In this document: positions 10,881 through 22,261 of the stretch, piece after piece | Position numbering within the stretch: position 1 is the first letter of the stretch | How the letters are laid out: the number at the start of each line of letters is the position of its first letter | NCBI GenBank assembly: GCA_963921935.1 | Contig: OY998175.1 | Coordinates: 266,779,709 to 266,843,708 of the forward strand | DNA length: 64,000 nt | Reading direction: 5' to 3' | From: Galeruca laticollis | Taxonomy: Eukaryota; Arthropoda; Insecta; Coleoptera; Chrysomelidae | The notes under the pieces: model-generated | Seen by the model: the letters and a program-made list of their open reading frames with translations, nothing else | Told to the model about the DNA's origin: nothing | Databases searched by the model: none | Translations under genes and position numbers: made by a program

Positions 10881-11204
10881 AAATCTAGGGAGTTCTGCAC
10901 TTTTAAACTGTCTTCTTAAGTGATAATTGTAAAGATCAGCAGGTATAGTTTTCCTGGTTTTCTATATCATTGCACAGTTATACTGATCTTAAATGGGAAA
11001 AAGGTATCCAGGATATCCCCATAGGGCTAATAATATCTAAGCTTTAATATTTGTAATATCATATCCTCTTCTTATTTCTAATAATATATTATATAACAAT
11101 AAAATTATCAAAGTAAGTTTAAAAAAACTTAAATTTAAGGATATTTTAGGTTGTTTCATAATATATCATGTTATTGTAGAACAGTTTCGTCCCTACCACG
11201 TTTA

Positions 11205-11500
11205 TACACTGTGTTCATTTTAAAACTTATCACCCCTGTAACTCAAAAGCCCCAATACATTGCAATATTTGCCGGGACAGGTCAATTTTTGTTTCCGGTG
11301 GAACTTTTTTGACGGTCAAGTGGTTTCAATATTTTCATCCCTGTAACCCCTAGCAACCCCAACTTTAAAGTCTCAAATACAAATACCCCACTTGTTATAC
11401 ATAGTTTAAAAGCCTCTTTCATTGTCAATACAGCGATGCATTCGTTTAAAAAATTGGGTGAGATTTGATAAAATTATTGTTCAAAAACCACTCAGTTGAA
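11205..11500 (+). repeat. Left TIR of mariner-type element
   Basis: Pairs with 12886-13181 in reverse complement, from 'tacactgtgttc' to 'aaccactcagtt', with scattered mismatches. Confidence 0.88.
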
Positions 11501-11773
11501 AAAAAAATTATTGCTTTTCTTTAATAGTTATTGTATCGTTTAAATAAAAAAATTCAAAAGAAGCATTCAAAGAAAAACAGTACACATTAGTGGTTGTAGA
11601 AAAAACATTCTTTGAATGCCAACTGAGGCAAAGACTACTCAGCTGAGAACCACAGAGTGTGCTGTGGTTTATTTACGTATCTAATAAACGTCAAAATTGA
11701 AATAGCTTATTGTTTGTTATAGTTTTAACATTGTAAAACCAAAATTTACTCTTGTGCTGTTATTGAAGATACA

Positions 11774-12812
11774 ATGGTTTATTCTTTAGAAGAAAGAGTT
11801 GAAATGATGTTTATTTATGGTGCTAGTAATAAATGTGCGCGACAAACAAATATTTAACGACAGGCATCCGGATAAAAATGTTTCGCATGTTTATGTGCTA
11901 CTACAACTTGTGCCAAAGTTTAAACAATCCGGATTAATATGCAATGCGAAACGAAATACGTCTGGAATGTTAAATGAAGCCGCTCATATTGAAGTGTTGG
12001 GTCATTTTGCGGTAGATCCAACTACTTCTATTAGGAAAGTTTCACAAGAAACTGGAATATCAATACATAAGGTAACAAAAGTGAATAAGCTCCATCCCTA
12101 TAAATTGCAAATATTTCAAGAGCTGTACGAAGATGACCTGGATCGAAGAGTGCAATTTTGCGAAATAATGACGAAACGAATTAATAATTCACCCAATCTA
12201 TTAAAAAATATTTGCTTCTCGGATGAGTTTACTTTCTTCCTAAATGGTCGAGTGAATAAACAAAATTGTCGTTACTGGTCAGATGAAAATCCCCATCTAT
12301 TCCGGAAAGGTCATACGCAGTACCCCCAAAAAATAAATGTTTGGGCGGGGATTTTAGGTAGCACCATAATAGGTCCCTTATTTATAAATGGTTCTCTTAC
12401 CGGGGAGCTGTATTTAGATATGCTTCGGAACACAGTTGACGTACTGATCACTGAATCAGTAGAAAATCAAATAGATCAGCACGGAAATCTTTTACTCCTA
12501 GAAGACCAAATACACTTTCAACAAGATGGTACACCTGCGCACTACGCTGAACCAATACGTGATCGGTTGAATATCACATTCCCTGGTAGGTGGATAGGAA
12601 GAACAGGGGCAGTAGAATAGCCACCAACATCCTGTGATCTCAGTCCAAATGACTTTTTTCCATGGGGTTACATCAAATCAGTAGTTTACAAAACTGAACC
12701 ACTAAACATTGACGATTTAAAAATTCGTATAACAGCTGCGTGTCGGGCCATCAGGCCAGAAACTTCTCAAAAAGTACGCGAGGAATTTCATCGCCGTCTT
12801 TTTTATTGTTAA
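11774..12812 (+). pseudogene. Mariner-type transposase (DD41D spacing), frameshifted
   Basis: The start ATG at 11774 opens a helix-turn-helix N-terminus ('MVYSLEERVEMMFIYGAS'), which breaks at a stop near 11853. Homology resumes in the long frame 11817-12620. Catalytic motifs are visible: 'FSDEFTF' (first Asp, about 12220), 'QQDGTPAHY' (second Asp, about 12525) and 'LSPNDFF' (third Asp, about 12648). By direct count 41 residues separate the last two. A TAG at about 12618 replaces the Trp expected before 'PPTS'; reading continues in frame to the TAA at 12810-12812. The type with 'FPGRWIGR' before the third Asp is common in insects. Family name (DD41D, rosa/Visitor-like) is inferred from spacing. 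Confidence 0.85.
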
Positions 12813-12885
12813 TAAATAAATGGTGAACATTTTGAACAATTAATAAAATGAAATTTTGAGCTAATGAGAAAATAAATAATTTTTT

Positions 12886-13181
12886 TGAACTGAGTGGTTT
12901 TTAACCCATAATTTTATCAAATCTCACCCATTTTTTAAAACGATTGCATCGCTGTATTGACAATGAAAGGGGCTTTTAAACTATGTATAACAAGTGGGGT
13001 ATTTGTATTTGAGATTTTAAAGTTGGGGTTGCTAGGGGTTACAGGGATGAAAATATTGAAACCACTTGACCGTCAAAAAAGTTCCTCCGAAAAACAAAAA
13101 TTGACCTGTCCCGGCGAATATTGCAATGTATTGGGGTTTTTGAGTTACAGGGGTGATAAGTTTTAAAATGAACACAGTGTA
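12886..13181 (-). repeat. Right TIR of mariner-type element
   Basis: Inverted partner of 11205-11500, ending in 'gaacacagtgta' next to TA. Confidence 0.88.
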
Positions 13182-13415
13182 TAGTTGTTAAACTTTATTG
13201 TAATACTCGTATAAGTGTCAAACATGCCTTTAGTCTGATGAATTGACATTGATGATTTGAAACGATACAATGTAGAACTTAATAAATTTTCATCAACCTT
13301 CGAAGTACTTAACTTTCACCAATCATTCTTCATATTTTAAAGCATCTAATAAAATTATTTCACTTTTGCATTCTAAAAAATATTTTTATAAATCACAATA
13401 ATGTAAGGTTACCTA

Positions 13416-14043
13416 CAATGCGGTCGTAAAATGTGCCCCCCCCCCTTATAACTTCTGAAATGAATTAGATATAATAATGAAACAATAACTATATTAAGCT
13501 AGAGGAAATTATACTATGACTAGTAATAGTGGTAAGCACCTGACTTTAAGTGTGGGATAGAGGGCGTTACTATCTTTAAAATTTGTATTGGAAACTAAGG
13601 TCACAAAATACCTCATTTGAAAGATATTTTAATTATGTTTACGGCATAAAAACTTAATTATGATTTTTAAGTGATTTTAGTGACATATCGTGAAGTAAAT
13701 GAATGCATCACATTATAATCTCAATAACCCACATTCTGTCTATTAACCTGACCATTGAGTGTGAACGCTCATTCGTCACTCTAATGCATTAATTTAACTT
13801 AAAAATCATAATTAAGTTTTTATTGCCGTAAAGATAATTTAAATATCTTTCAGATGAGGTATTTTATGACCCTAGTTTCCAATACAGATTTTAAAGATAG
13901 TTACACACAATTGAAGTCAGGTGCTTGCCACTATTACTAGTCATAGAATAATTTCCTATAGTTCAATCTAGATTTTGTTCCAGTATTATATCTCATTCCT
14001 TTCAGAAGTTATGAGGGGGGGGGCACAATTTACGTCCGCACTG
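13416..14043. mobile_element. 628-bp MITE with long inverted repeats
   Basis: Ends 'caatgcggtcgtaaa' and 'tttacgtccgcactg' are inverted and flanked by TA (13414-13415 and 14044-14045). Arms extend about 280 bp, including a C-run/G-run pair ('gtgccccccccc' and 'gggggggggcac') and 'tatctttaaaa' segments. There is no coding capacity. TA target and TIR layout suggest mobilisation by a Tc1/mariner transposase, though the termini differ from the neighbouring mariner element. Confidence 0.88.
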
Positions 14044-14224
14044 TATAACAAATCATCAAGTGATAATTTAGACTAAGAATCATATTCAAATCATATATAA
14101 CTTTCTTTATTTGATTTATCACTTTCGAATGAGATGGAAATGTTATGTATTCTTTGGTAATAAATTTAGGAATCATTCTGCTTTGTTTTAATTAGACAAC
14201 CAGTAATACGTGTTTGAATTGACA

Positions 14225-15992
14225 TATGTTTCCAGTGGCGTAACCTAAAAATTTGAAATTAAAGATATACCCGAACAACGTAGGCAAATAAAATAAAATA
14301 CCCCACATTACAATTGGCGTCCAACGTGCGGCCTTTTAGCAGATCAGGTTTAATTTAATGATAATTTATTCAAAATTATTTTATTTTGTTTTGCAGAAGT
14401 AACGATTCCATTTAAATAAATTCTTACAATTAATATATTAAAATGGATATAAGAGATGGAAAAAGCATCATGAAGACGGGAAATTACAAAAAAATTAAAG
14501 CAGCTGAATAAACACGAGTTGGGGATATAATTGATCAAAAGACAGAGAAGGAGTAAAGAAAAAGCTGAAAGAAGATTTACGACAAGTAAAATTTAGATTC
14601 ATATGTTCATTTATTCGACGTGGAGGAAGATAAAGTACATACTGTGGAAGAAGAAATTGTGGAAACATGAACAATTAAAGATAATCCGGAAAAACTAAAT
14701 GAAAATAGAATGATGGTAATGCTTATGTTAGCAATACGTAAAATAGAAGAGTAACATAAGGAAACTCAACAAAATATAGAAAAATGTAGAGAAGAAACAA
14801 AAATAATTAAAGAAGAGATAACCAAGACGATAAATAAAAAGGCACAATAAGTGGATGACAGACTGAAACACTTTCTTAGCAAGTTGCAAGACTTTCAAGT
14901 TGATTTGTGCAAAGAATTTAAAGTTGTACATAAAGAAAACGGAAAAAGACAAGAAGAAATATGGGAGATAAAAGAGGAACAACTGAATATGGAAAGAAAA
15001 CAAGAGACAGAAATATCTTACATGAAGGAAGAGATTCACAGCCATAAAAAAGAAAACCATACAAGATATCTCAATTTAAAAAAGAAACTAAAGACGAACA
15101 AAGGAGTTTTTTGAATCTAACACTAAATAAGCAAGACACGCAAGTTCAAGAAGAGTTCAACGGTATTAGAACACAAATATATGACAAAAAAAAGAAATTG
15201 GAAGAACAATACAAAATAGAAATGTAGAAAATAAGAAGAAAAAATAAATATACCTCAAAATATTTCTATTGATTTAGGAACAAAGTTTGATGGTAATATA
15301 AAAAAAATACACCCAGTAGTTTTAAAAACAAAATAAGGTATTTCAGTAATTTTGGTGACGTTATTCGTAACAACTTACTTAATCAAGCGCAGATTTGTTT
15401 TGCTAGTAAAGAAGCAAGTATAAATTGTTTTTCTGAATTTGAAGACGCATTTCTTAGAACCTTTTGGAGTGAAAACACTCAGTTGATTGTGCGTGAAAGA
15501 CTCTATTTTTGCAAATTTGACCGAAATAAAAAAGTGATAAGTTAACAAAATATGCACTCCAATTATATGCACAAGCGCAATATTTAGAACCAGGTTTACA
15601 CGAATTAGAGATTTATATCTCGGCACTATAAGAGCCAAATTTCAGAAACTATAGCTATCCAAAACATGCAAAGTTTTGAACAATTATACGATTATTTAAT
15701 TCGCATAGAGAGGAATAACAATCACACCAGATATAAAAACCAAAATAATAACGATTTTCAAATTAGTCAGAACTACAACAATAATTTTAGACAAAATTCT
15801 AACACACTTTACAATAATCATAATAGTTATCAACATCACCACAAGAATCAGAATTTTAATCAAGACAAACAGTAATATGTATTTTAGTGATTATATCTTT
15901 CCAGTGGCATAACCAAAATTTAAAATTAAATTAGATATATTTACCATTATATGACTCAACAACGTAAATAAAATAAAATACTCTATTTTACA
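14225..15992 (+). mobile_element. Gag-only Gypsy remnant
   Basis: A decayed LTR element. Matching terminal pieces of about 90 bp ('tttccagtggc.taacc', 'aacaacgta', 'aaataaaataaaata', 'ttaca') lie at 14229-14312 and 15898-15992. After the left piece comes a primer-binding site 'attggcgtccaacgtg' (14313-14328). Between them only gag is found; the whole of pol is absent. The LTRs are themselves truncated. Confidence 0.75.
14443..15875 (+). pseudogene. gag: Gypsy gag pseudogene related to element B Gag
   Basis: The first codons ('MDIRDGKSIMKTG') are followed by a Lys/Glu-rich coiled-coil region broken by many stops. A capsid part with 'GTKFDGNIKKIHPVV' (about 15277-15320), 'SEFEDAFLRTFWSENTQL' and 'RERLYFCKFDRNKK' (about 15430-15535) corresponds segment by segment to the capsid of element B at 38661-40580. 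The Asn-rich C-terminus is open at 15666-15875. Frames change at least three times. No protease or RT follows. Confidence 0.7.
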
Positions 15993-16330
15993 ATGTATAT
16001 TAAGTCAATCACAAGGTAGGTCACTTGTTGGTCTAGCCAAAAATAATTAATAAAGATCAGGTAGGCATCAAATGAAATGTAACTTCTGCCATTCTGACGA
16101 TAATATTTAATATCGAAACAATCGTCGTCAATTTCTTAGAATTTTTGAACATTTTTCCAATATATTGTGGAATTATCTAGAAACGGGTAGTTTCATTTTA
16201 AACAGTAATATGTGTGGATTCCACGAAGTAAGAGACAATAAATTTATTTAAGTAATTATCTGTTACCAGTTAGCTGAAAAGAGTTTAACTTTGCGTCTAT
16301 GTGTTCCTTTATAAACATTAGTAAGGTGTT
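15993..16330 (+). repeat. Penelope-type terminal segment (plus arm)
   Basis: Inverted counterpart of 9991-10510. It starts directly at the end of the Gypsy remnant's LTR and runs through 'aagtcaatcacaaggta', 'tctagcc', 'aggcatcaaatgaaatgtaac' and 'ttatctagaaacgggta'. It contains the hammerhead-like core listed separately. Confidence 0.75.
16081..16200 (+). ncRNA. Hammerhead-ribozyme-like core in Penelope terminal repeat
   Basis: CTGACGA at 16094-16100, a short AT helix II, GAAA at 16115-16118, then after about 50 nt AATTATC (16171-16177), giving an AUC triplet. Outer helix I pairing is possible between 'ctgcc' (16085-16090) and 'ggtag' near 16186-16190, and between 'aaatgaaa' (about 16068) and 'tttcattt' (about 16191). 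Pairs next to the cleavage site are poor and helix III is less clear than in the copy at 10352-10432. Confidence 0.45.
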
Positions 16331-16531
16331 TCTCGGAAAATATAATATAATAATAATATATATAATATAAAAGGGTAGGTACAAGTTGACTACTTTGAAA
16401 TTTATATGGGATTCCCTATATCCCGACCGGCGACCGACGATGCAATGCCCGGTTGGTTTAGTACATTTATATATCGAAAAGGACTATTAGAATTGGTAGG
16501 AGTAAAAATAATATTAAACATGAACATTAGT

Positions 16532-16712
16532 GTTTTAAATGAAACTCGCTGTTTCTAGCTAATTCCACAATATAATGAAAATTTTCCAAAATTCTAAAAA
16601 AATGACAATTCTTTCGATATTTAGTTATCGAAAAAATTGTCAATTTTTTAGAATTTTCAACATTTTCATTATATTGTGGAATTAGCTAGAAACAGTGAGT
16701 TTCATTTAAAAC
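16532..16712. repeat. 181-bp palindrome of Penelope terminal sequence
   Basis: Arms of about 85 bp pair nearly perfectly: 'gttttaaatgaaactc.ctgtttctagctaattccacaatataatg' and its inverse, centred at about 16622 on 'tttcgatatttagttatcgaaa'. The words 'tttctag.taattccaca' also occur in the terminal segments at 10.36 and 16.17 kb, so this is two such termini joined head to head. Confidence 0.85.
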
Positions 16713-17640
16713 AGTAATATGAGTAGATTCCATGAAGTAAGGGTCGCGACAGTTAATTTCATTGAACATGAAATTTTTGTTGGCATACAAGACATAAACA
16801 TTATCTGAAAAGTGAAGTATAGAAATCGACATAGAGTTAGGAACGTGGTTATTTTTAAGGAGTTCCATAAGACAATCGTTTTTTTCTCTCTTATAAGTAA
16901 CTTCTTGGTATAAGCTAGCAGCAAAGTTAACTTGTATTTTGATGTTCTCCTTGTCTTTACTAGGACTTGTCTAAACTTTTCATCCGAGTAGGATGGCTTA
17001 AAAAAAAGGTTTTCTCCATTCGTAAACACTTTCAGTTAGGTTCACGAGATCATTATCAGTAGACTTGAAAATATTATTTCCGATAGTACTTGTTAGGGCT
17101 TCAAGTCAAATAAGATTCGATTAAACATTTCATTTACTTGGTATAGTTGATCAGTTTTTTTGTTGCACGAATAATGGCCACATATTGGGAAGGGGTGTTT
17201 ATAAGTCCGCTTTTTATATGTCTTTTGATGGCCTTTTCAATGACGGAGTGGACATTGGATTGGTAATATAATTTCGAATTATAACGTAAAAAAAGGAAGT
17301 ATGACAAAATTTTGTAATAAAACATAGTCACAAATTTGAATAAAATATGGATACTTGTTAAATCTGTATAGTCTTTGTAGCATAATAGGGACACTTTTTG
17401 AGTTATATCATTTTTAAAGTAAAAATATACTTACTTTCTGGTAAATTACTGTGACAAGTCTAAATATTTTCGACTTCTGTCGTTATTCAACTGAACTAGC
17501 TTCAACATGCACTGTACCAAGTTAAATATATGACTCTGTTTTACTGGCCGCGCCAATCAATCGATAAGAAAATACTAATGATGCATCTGCCCTCCCGCGG
17601 TAACTATTCCAAATACAAATAGGATGTTATTTTACCTCGT
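16713..17640 (-). other. Unassigned region with weak minus-strand coding traces
   Basis: Minus-strand frames at 17134-17394 and 16686-17029 contain phrases that look protein-like ('VHSVIEKAIKRHIKSG', 'VNEMFNRILFDLKP' in an adjoining frame). They lie just behind a Penelope-type palindrome and could be the N-terminal part of a Penelope-like ORF. I cannot recognise a domain, so this is only a guess. Confidence 0.3.
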
Positions 17641-18435
17641 ATATATGACTTTAAAACCGCTATATTGGCGAATTCTCCTGAGAACCTTCAACAAACTGTT
17701 GACAGAATCAACCAAATAGGAAAACAATTTGGCCTGACGATCAACAAAAATAAAACAAAAGTTTTGGTAATAGCTCGACACCACAGTAACATCACAATTA
17801 GGATTGACGGCCAAAAATTGTATATATGGGCGCCACCATCAACCAGAAATGGGATTGCGACGAGGAAGTGAGAATACGAATCGGACGTGCAAAAGACACA
17901 TTTCATAAACTTAAGAACTTTTTTCTTGCCCGAACATTGCCCCTGGCACTTCGAATTCGAGTAGTTAAATGCTACGTCTGGCCTATATTGCTCTATGGGG
18001 CAGAAACGTAGTCTCTACAAATCAAAACTCTGAATCGGATAGAGGCATTTGAAATGTGGACAATTCGTAGACTCCTACGCATCCCATGGACTGCACATAA
18101 AACTAATGAAGAGGTGCTGGAAATGGCTGGTATGCATAGAGAACTTCTGCAAATCGTGAAGAAGAGAAAGATATCCTATTTTGGACACATACTCAGAGGC
18201 GCCAGATACTCAATACCTAGGTTGATTTTGCAAAGAAAAATAGAAGGTAGAAGAGGCCCGGGAAGAAAACAACATTCATGGATTCATGACTGCGAAACAT
18301 TAGGGACTGGTGCGGAACTAGAGATGCAGCCACAATCTTCCGAAAGGCAGAAAATGGCACATTAATTTGACATGAAAGAAGTACAAAGGACCGCCAACGT
18401 GCGAGAAGCACAAGGCACAAGAAGAAGAAGATATG
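17641..18435 (+). pseudogene. 3' part of a LINE reverse transcriptase
   Basis: The translation starts within the RT palm-thumb region ('LANSPENLQQTVDRINQIG', 'FGLTINKNKTKVLVIA', 17665-17770). It shifts frame near 17820 ('GATINQKWDCDEEVRIRIG') and continues through 'RVVKCYVWPILLYGAET' and, after a TAG at about 18009, 'MWTIRRLLRIPWTAHKTNEE'. The C-terminal 'KKRKISYFGHILRGARY' and 'GRRGPGRKQHSWI' segments (18150-18290) are typical of a common insect LINE tail. The fragment ends in an 'agaagaagaag' tract (18420-18430), a plausible simple-repeat 3' end as in RTE-like LINEs. 5' truncated and broken. Confidence 0.8.
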
Positions 18436-19013
18436 ACTTTAAGCAGTACATTTTCGATTGATTTTCTTTTATTTGTGGCACTGTTATGTAGGGGTGCGAA
18501 ATGTCTAAAATATTGGCGGTAAAAACAAAGATAAATAAACCTCTCAGAAAGATGGATAAAATTTTGAATCTTGCAAGAATAAAGCAAGCAGGATGTCTGA
18601 AAATAATAAATCTCAAAAACATCGAAGTTTTGGCAACATAATATAAAGACAATAGATACTTACTCATCGCAAAAAAATCACACTCAATGGCAGAGGAAAA
18701 ATAATAGAGACCCATTTTATATGGGATTACAAAACAAAATGCGGATACCAATAAACTTTGAAATTAAAACATAGAAACAGCATGTCGAATAATTCGAGAT
18801 TGGGAGAATGGTCAATCTTTAGTAGATTATGTAACTCTTGTTCTAATGAACCAATACAATCCTTGAATTTTCCTTAGTGACGACGTATTTATAAGGGAAT
18901 ATACCCCTTGACGACGTGATATAATCGTTTTGGTGTTTCGCCTCCTGCCATATTGTGATCATTTCCATGGTTACGGGCAAGCTCAATGAAATGTCAGTTA
19001 ATTCTTCAAAATG
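18436..19013. other. No recognisable gene
   Basis: AT-rich. Open frames on the minus strand (18318-18751) run antisense to nothing recognisable and have no domain. Confidence 0.4.
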
Positions 19014-19335
19014 CAGTGCTTTGGTTTCATTTCAAGTAGTGAAATTGATCAAGAAATTAAAAATTTAACACCAGAAAATACTACAAAAACGCATAATTAG
19101 GTTTGGAAGCAGTTTACGGTGTTTTGTGAACATCGAAAAAACAAACTTTCTGCTGATATTTCGAATGAAAAAGTGGTAGATATTATGAAGGATTGGGCAT
19201 TTAATATGAAACGTGTAGACGGAATGGATATAAAGAAAGTACTGTGAAAACCGTTTGGAATATTTCTGGTAAACTCATGAAGAGTTCGAAAGAGAAATAA
19301 ATCCATTTAAAGATGTAATTTTCGAGAACGCAAGA
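19014..19335 (+). pseudogene. Crypton-like tyrosine recombinase, N-terminal fragment
   Basis: Translation from the ATG at 19011-19013 gives 'CFGFISSSEIDQEIKNLTPE', then after a stop 'VWKQFTVFCEHRKNKLSADI' and 'EKVVDIMKDWAFNMKRVDG' (to about 19220), then a frameshifted 'KTVWNISGKLMKSS' segment. This follows the pattern of the N-terminal SAM-like/core-binding domain of Crypton-type and ZMYM/QRICH1-related recombinases abundant in insects. No catalytic residues lie in this piece. The catalytic-domain-like piece at 23.6 kb is a separate fragment. Confidence 0.5.
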
Positions 19336-22048
19336 AAGCCTCCCCACTAAACAAGAAACATAACAAGTTTTTTTGTGATGTTCTTTTTAATGATGTTTAT
19401 TTAAAACGTTAATAAGATATCTCCTAGATGTCTTGATTTTATTATCAACTCTATTAACATCCATGTCATGTAAATAAAACATATTTTTGATGTACTCAAT
19501 AATACTTGAATTCGCAGTTACATACACATCCTATGAACTTCTTTTTAGCAACTTCCTATAGGAAACATTCATACTATGTTAATTTGTATACTTCCCCCTA
19601 ATGTCACATACAGAACGTTACTGTAATATTACAAATTAACATGTTTCTAAGATGATCACATGTGTTGCAGTTATTTCTACATCTTTCGAAATAATTTTTA
19701 GTAACTTCCTACGATTACGTCTGTACCATGTTAGTTCATAAACCTCTCAGTAATATCTCATATTAAACATCACAGTAACATAAAAAAAGAAGAAAACATA
19801 AGAGGAACTGACGAACGAAAGTAGTTATCTATGGTTTTTAGCTTTGTGTTATATTTTATTTGCAGAAAGCACATTTTTTGCAAGAAAAAGTACTTGAATA
19901 AAGTGGTCTTCAGTTTCGTTAGTTCCTACTTAGCTACAGTTTCTATACTTAGTTATAATTCTTGTTATAATGGACGAACAACAGTTTTTATCGGTAAGTA
20001 CCTATTCCAAAATCACAATTATTAAAACTTAATACTCATTCAATACTTCAATCGGATATTGTACATTGAAATTCCAGGTGGCGGAATTGTACACTAACAT
20101 TATATAATAGAGTTTAGGAAATAAGGATTTTTTCAACTTTTAAAGTATTTCAATTAGTAAGTATATTTTAAAAACGATTCACAATATTTCAAATCCTAGA
20201 TATGCATTATACCCTGCAAAAAACTTAATATTGCAATAGGGTAGATATTATTATTAATAATAAAACATGATCATATGTTGGCAGAGATTTGAATCTCGGA
20301 GAAAATCTTTTCAATGTTCAAGATGTTTCAGAAGCTACTTACATAAATAAAATAAAAAACAAATAGTTGGTAATTATGTAAAGGGGAGTATCTATTTCAG
20401 ATAGTCTGATACCGACATTGTATTAAACAGTACAAACAATATTGAATCAAGTATCTATAGTTCTAGTTTTTATAGTAGTAGTCATGGCCACCAATGTAGT
20501 TTTGCAGGTTTAGAAAATTTTAACATTAATACTAACAATTCTTGTAAACAATTAGAGACTGTTTAAGACTTTAAAAACAGAAATGTACGTTAAAAAGCTC
20601 ATTTCCATTTGAAAATACACTGAATACAATAAATAATCTGTAGGTGCCCCTTACAATGGTCTATATTGATCTAGTTGAATAATATGTAACTTATGACACT
20701 GAATGCTGCAGTCAACAAACAGAATTCAATTATTTATTTTTGTAGAAACACAGCTATTGGATACTCAATTGGATCAAATTAATTATAAACTCATTTAACT
20801 TGATAATGTGTTCATATCTCTTCCTCGTAAGTAGTTTTTTGTGTGTTCAGTGTATTAATAACGCTTAGTTTTCATTAAGTTACAATTCCACAATGTTAAT
20901 ATACAATATGTTCCAGGATGAAAATAACAAGATGAGAATAGTATATTATTTTATAAAGAAAAGAAGTATTAATTTTCATGACACACCTGAATTTACCTGC
21001 CAAACGGAGTGAGGCATGTAATAGAAGGTAAATCATGAAAAGTCACTTCTCGAAATAAAATATGTTATTATCCCTTTGAAGAACCCCGGACGTATCTTAT
21101 GGAAAATGGGTCCCAATCAATTGGTTGAAAATCAATTTTGATGTAGTGTATGATGATCGATCAAAGGTCTCCATGGGCACAATTTGATCTAAAGTAATCG
21201 TTTTATTAGCTGCTGTTCAGAACACCTTTAAATGTTTCACAGATAAGGATTGATAAGGATTGAAGTGTACGGGTTATGGAATGGTTGAGGCACTCGAAAC
21301 AGCGACTCTTGCGTGAGAAAAAGTAACCGTAAATAAAAGAATTTTCTTTAATCAGATTGGATTTCTGTTGATTTAACGTAATGTTTAATAAAATCTTTAT
21401 GATATAAATTTTTTATTATAATATTATTAAAAAACTATTCTAATAATTTTTTTGTAAACTAGCTGTAATGTATGTGTATCCGTTAAACTTCATTAATTCA
21501 GTTTCAAAGTATGTTACGTTATGACAACTACAGATTAATACACCCTTTTTATTTCTTGCTTTCACTGAATGCGTTCAATAGTTTCCACTTTCCACACTTG
21601 TTATGTAATATGCTTACACAATTTTATTTTTTTTTAGGTTGGATTCCTGGACAAGATATTTTTTTTCTAATTTTGTATCTGTTTTTTTCAAATTTACTGT
21701 ACTGTTCATTAATAGTGACAATCCCATTCATGTATAATAATTCCCATTTGTGAATACAAAAATCGTAGTTTGCTGTCGGCTAAATAGGAAGGAAGAGAGT
21801 TTGCAAGTGGATAAAAATATCGGATAAATTACGTTACCGTAGCAACCCTAGCATTTAGGTACTGTCTGTTTACCAAGCAATGCACGTCAATTTGACAATT
21901 ATAAATGTCAAAAACAGAATGAATTAAACAGCATATAACAATTTCAAAAAGTATATCTAAACATTATGTTTCTACTCATTGTTCATTTAGTTTGTTAAAT
22001 AAAGTTTAATTGAATTGAGTTTTTTATTCATGGGATTGTCTTACCAAA
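19336..22048. other. AT-rich DNA without recognisable gene
   Basis: Short frames at 19831-20025 and 21511-21753 lack domains, and base composition explains them. I see no tandem repeats or TIRs. Confidence 0.4.
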
Positions 22049-22261
22049 TACCACGCGAGCTCAGATTTAGCAGGATATTTTTTCCGGTGGTTTTCTCATA
22101 CTTACTTTCACTGGCAATTTAACTCGATCTGTTCAGGCAAAATCACTCGAGCTACGCTCTCGTGATTTTGCCAGAACAGCTCTCGTTAAATTGCCAATGA
22201 AAGTAAGTATTCGAAAACAACCACAAAAAATATCCGGCTAAATCTGAGCTCTTGTGGTATT
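22049..22261. repeat. 213-bp palindrome with CTCGA/CTCTCG bubbles
   Basis: Arms from 'taccacgcgagctcagatttagc' to its inverse 'gctaaatctgagctcttgtggta', centred at about 22155. Pairing is broken at roughly 30-bp intervals, where both arms read CTC-type words on the same strand (ctcgat against ctctcg; tip cactcgagc-tacg-ctctcgtg). It belongs in style with the palindromes at 54.3, 63.1 and 63.7 kb. Confidence 0.85.

Larger units (their letters stand above)
11205..13181 (+). mobile_element. Tc1/mariner-superfamily transposon with long TIRs
   Basis: A 1.98-kb element flanked by TA (11203-11204 and 13182-13183), with long terminal inverted repeats of about 295 bp starting TACACTGTGTTCATTTTAAA. 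One transposase gene lies between the repeats. TIR arms differ at only a few positions, so the insertion is not ancient, though the transposase is damaged. Confidence 0.9.

Noticed and set aside
14728..15060. Minus-strand hydrophobic frame resembling a membrane protein
   Set aside because: Lies antisense to the Lys/Glu-rich coiled coil of the gag remnant, which yields Phe/Leu-rich frames on the other strand.
20275..20320. tRNA-like arm ('agatttgaatctcgg')
   Set aside because: No acceptor stem, D-arm or anticodon arm can be formed around it.
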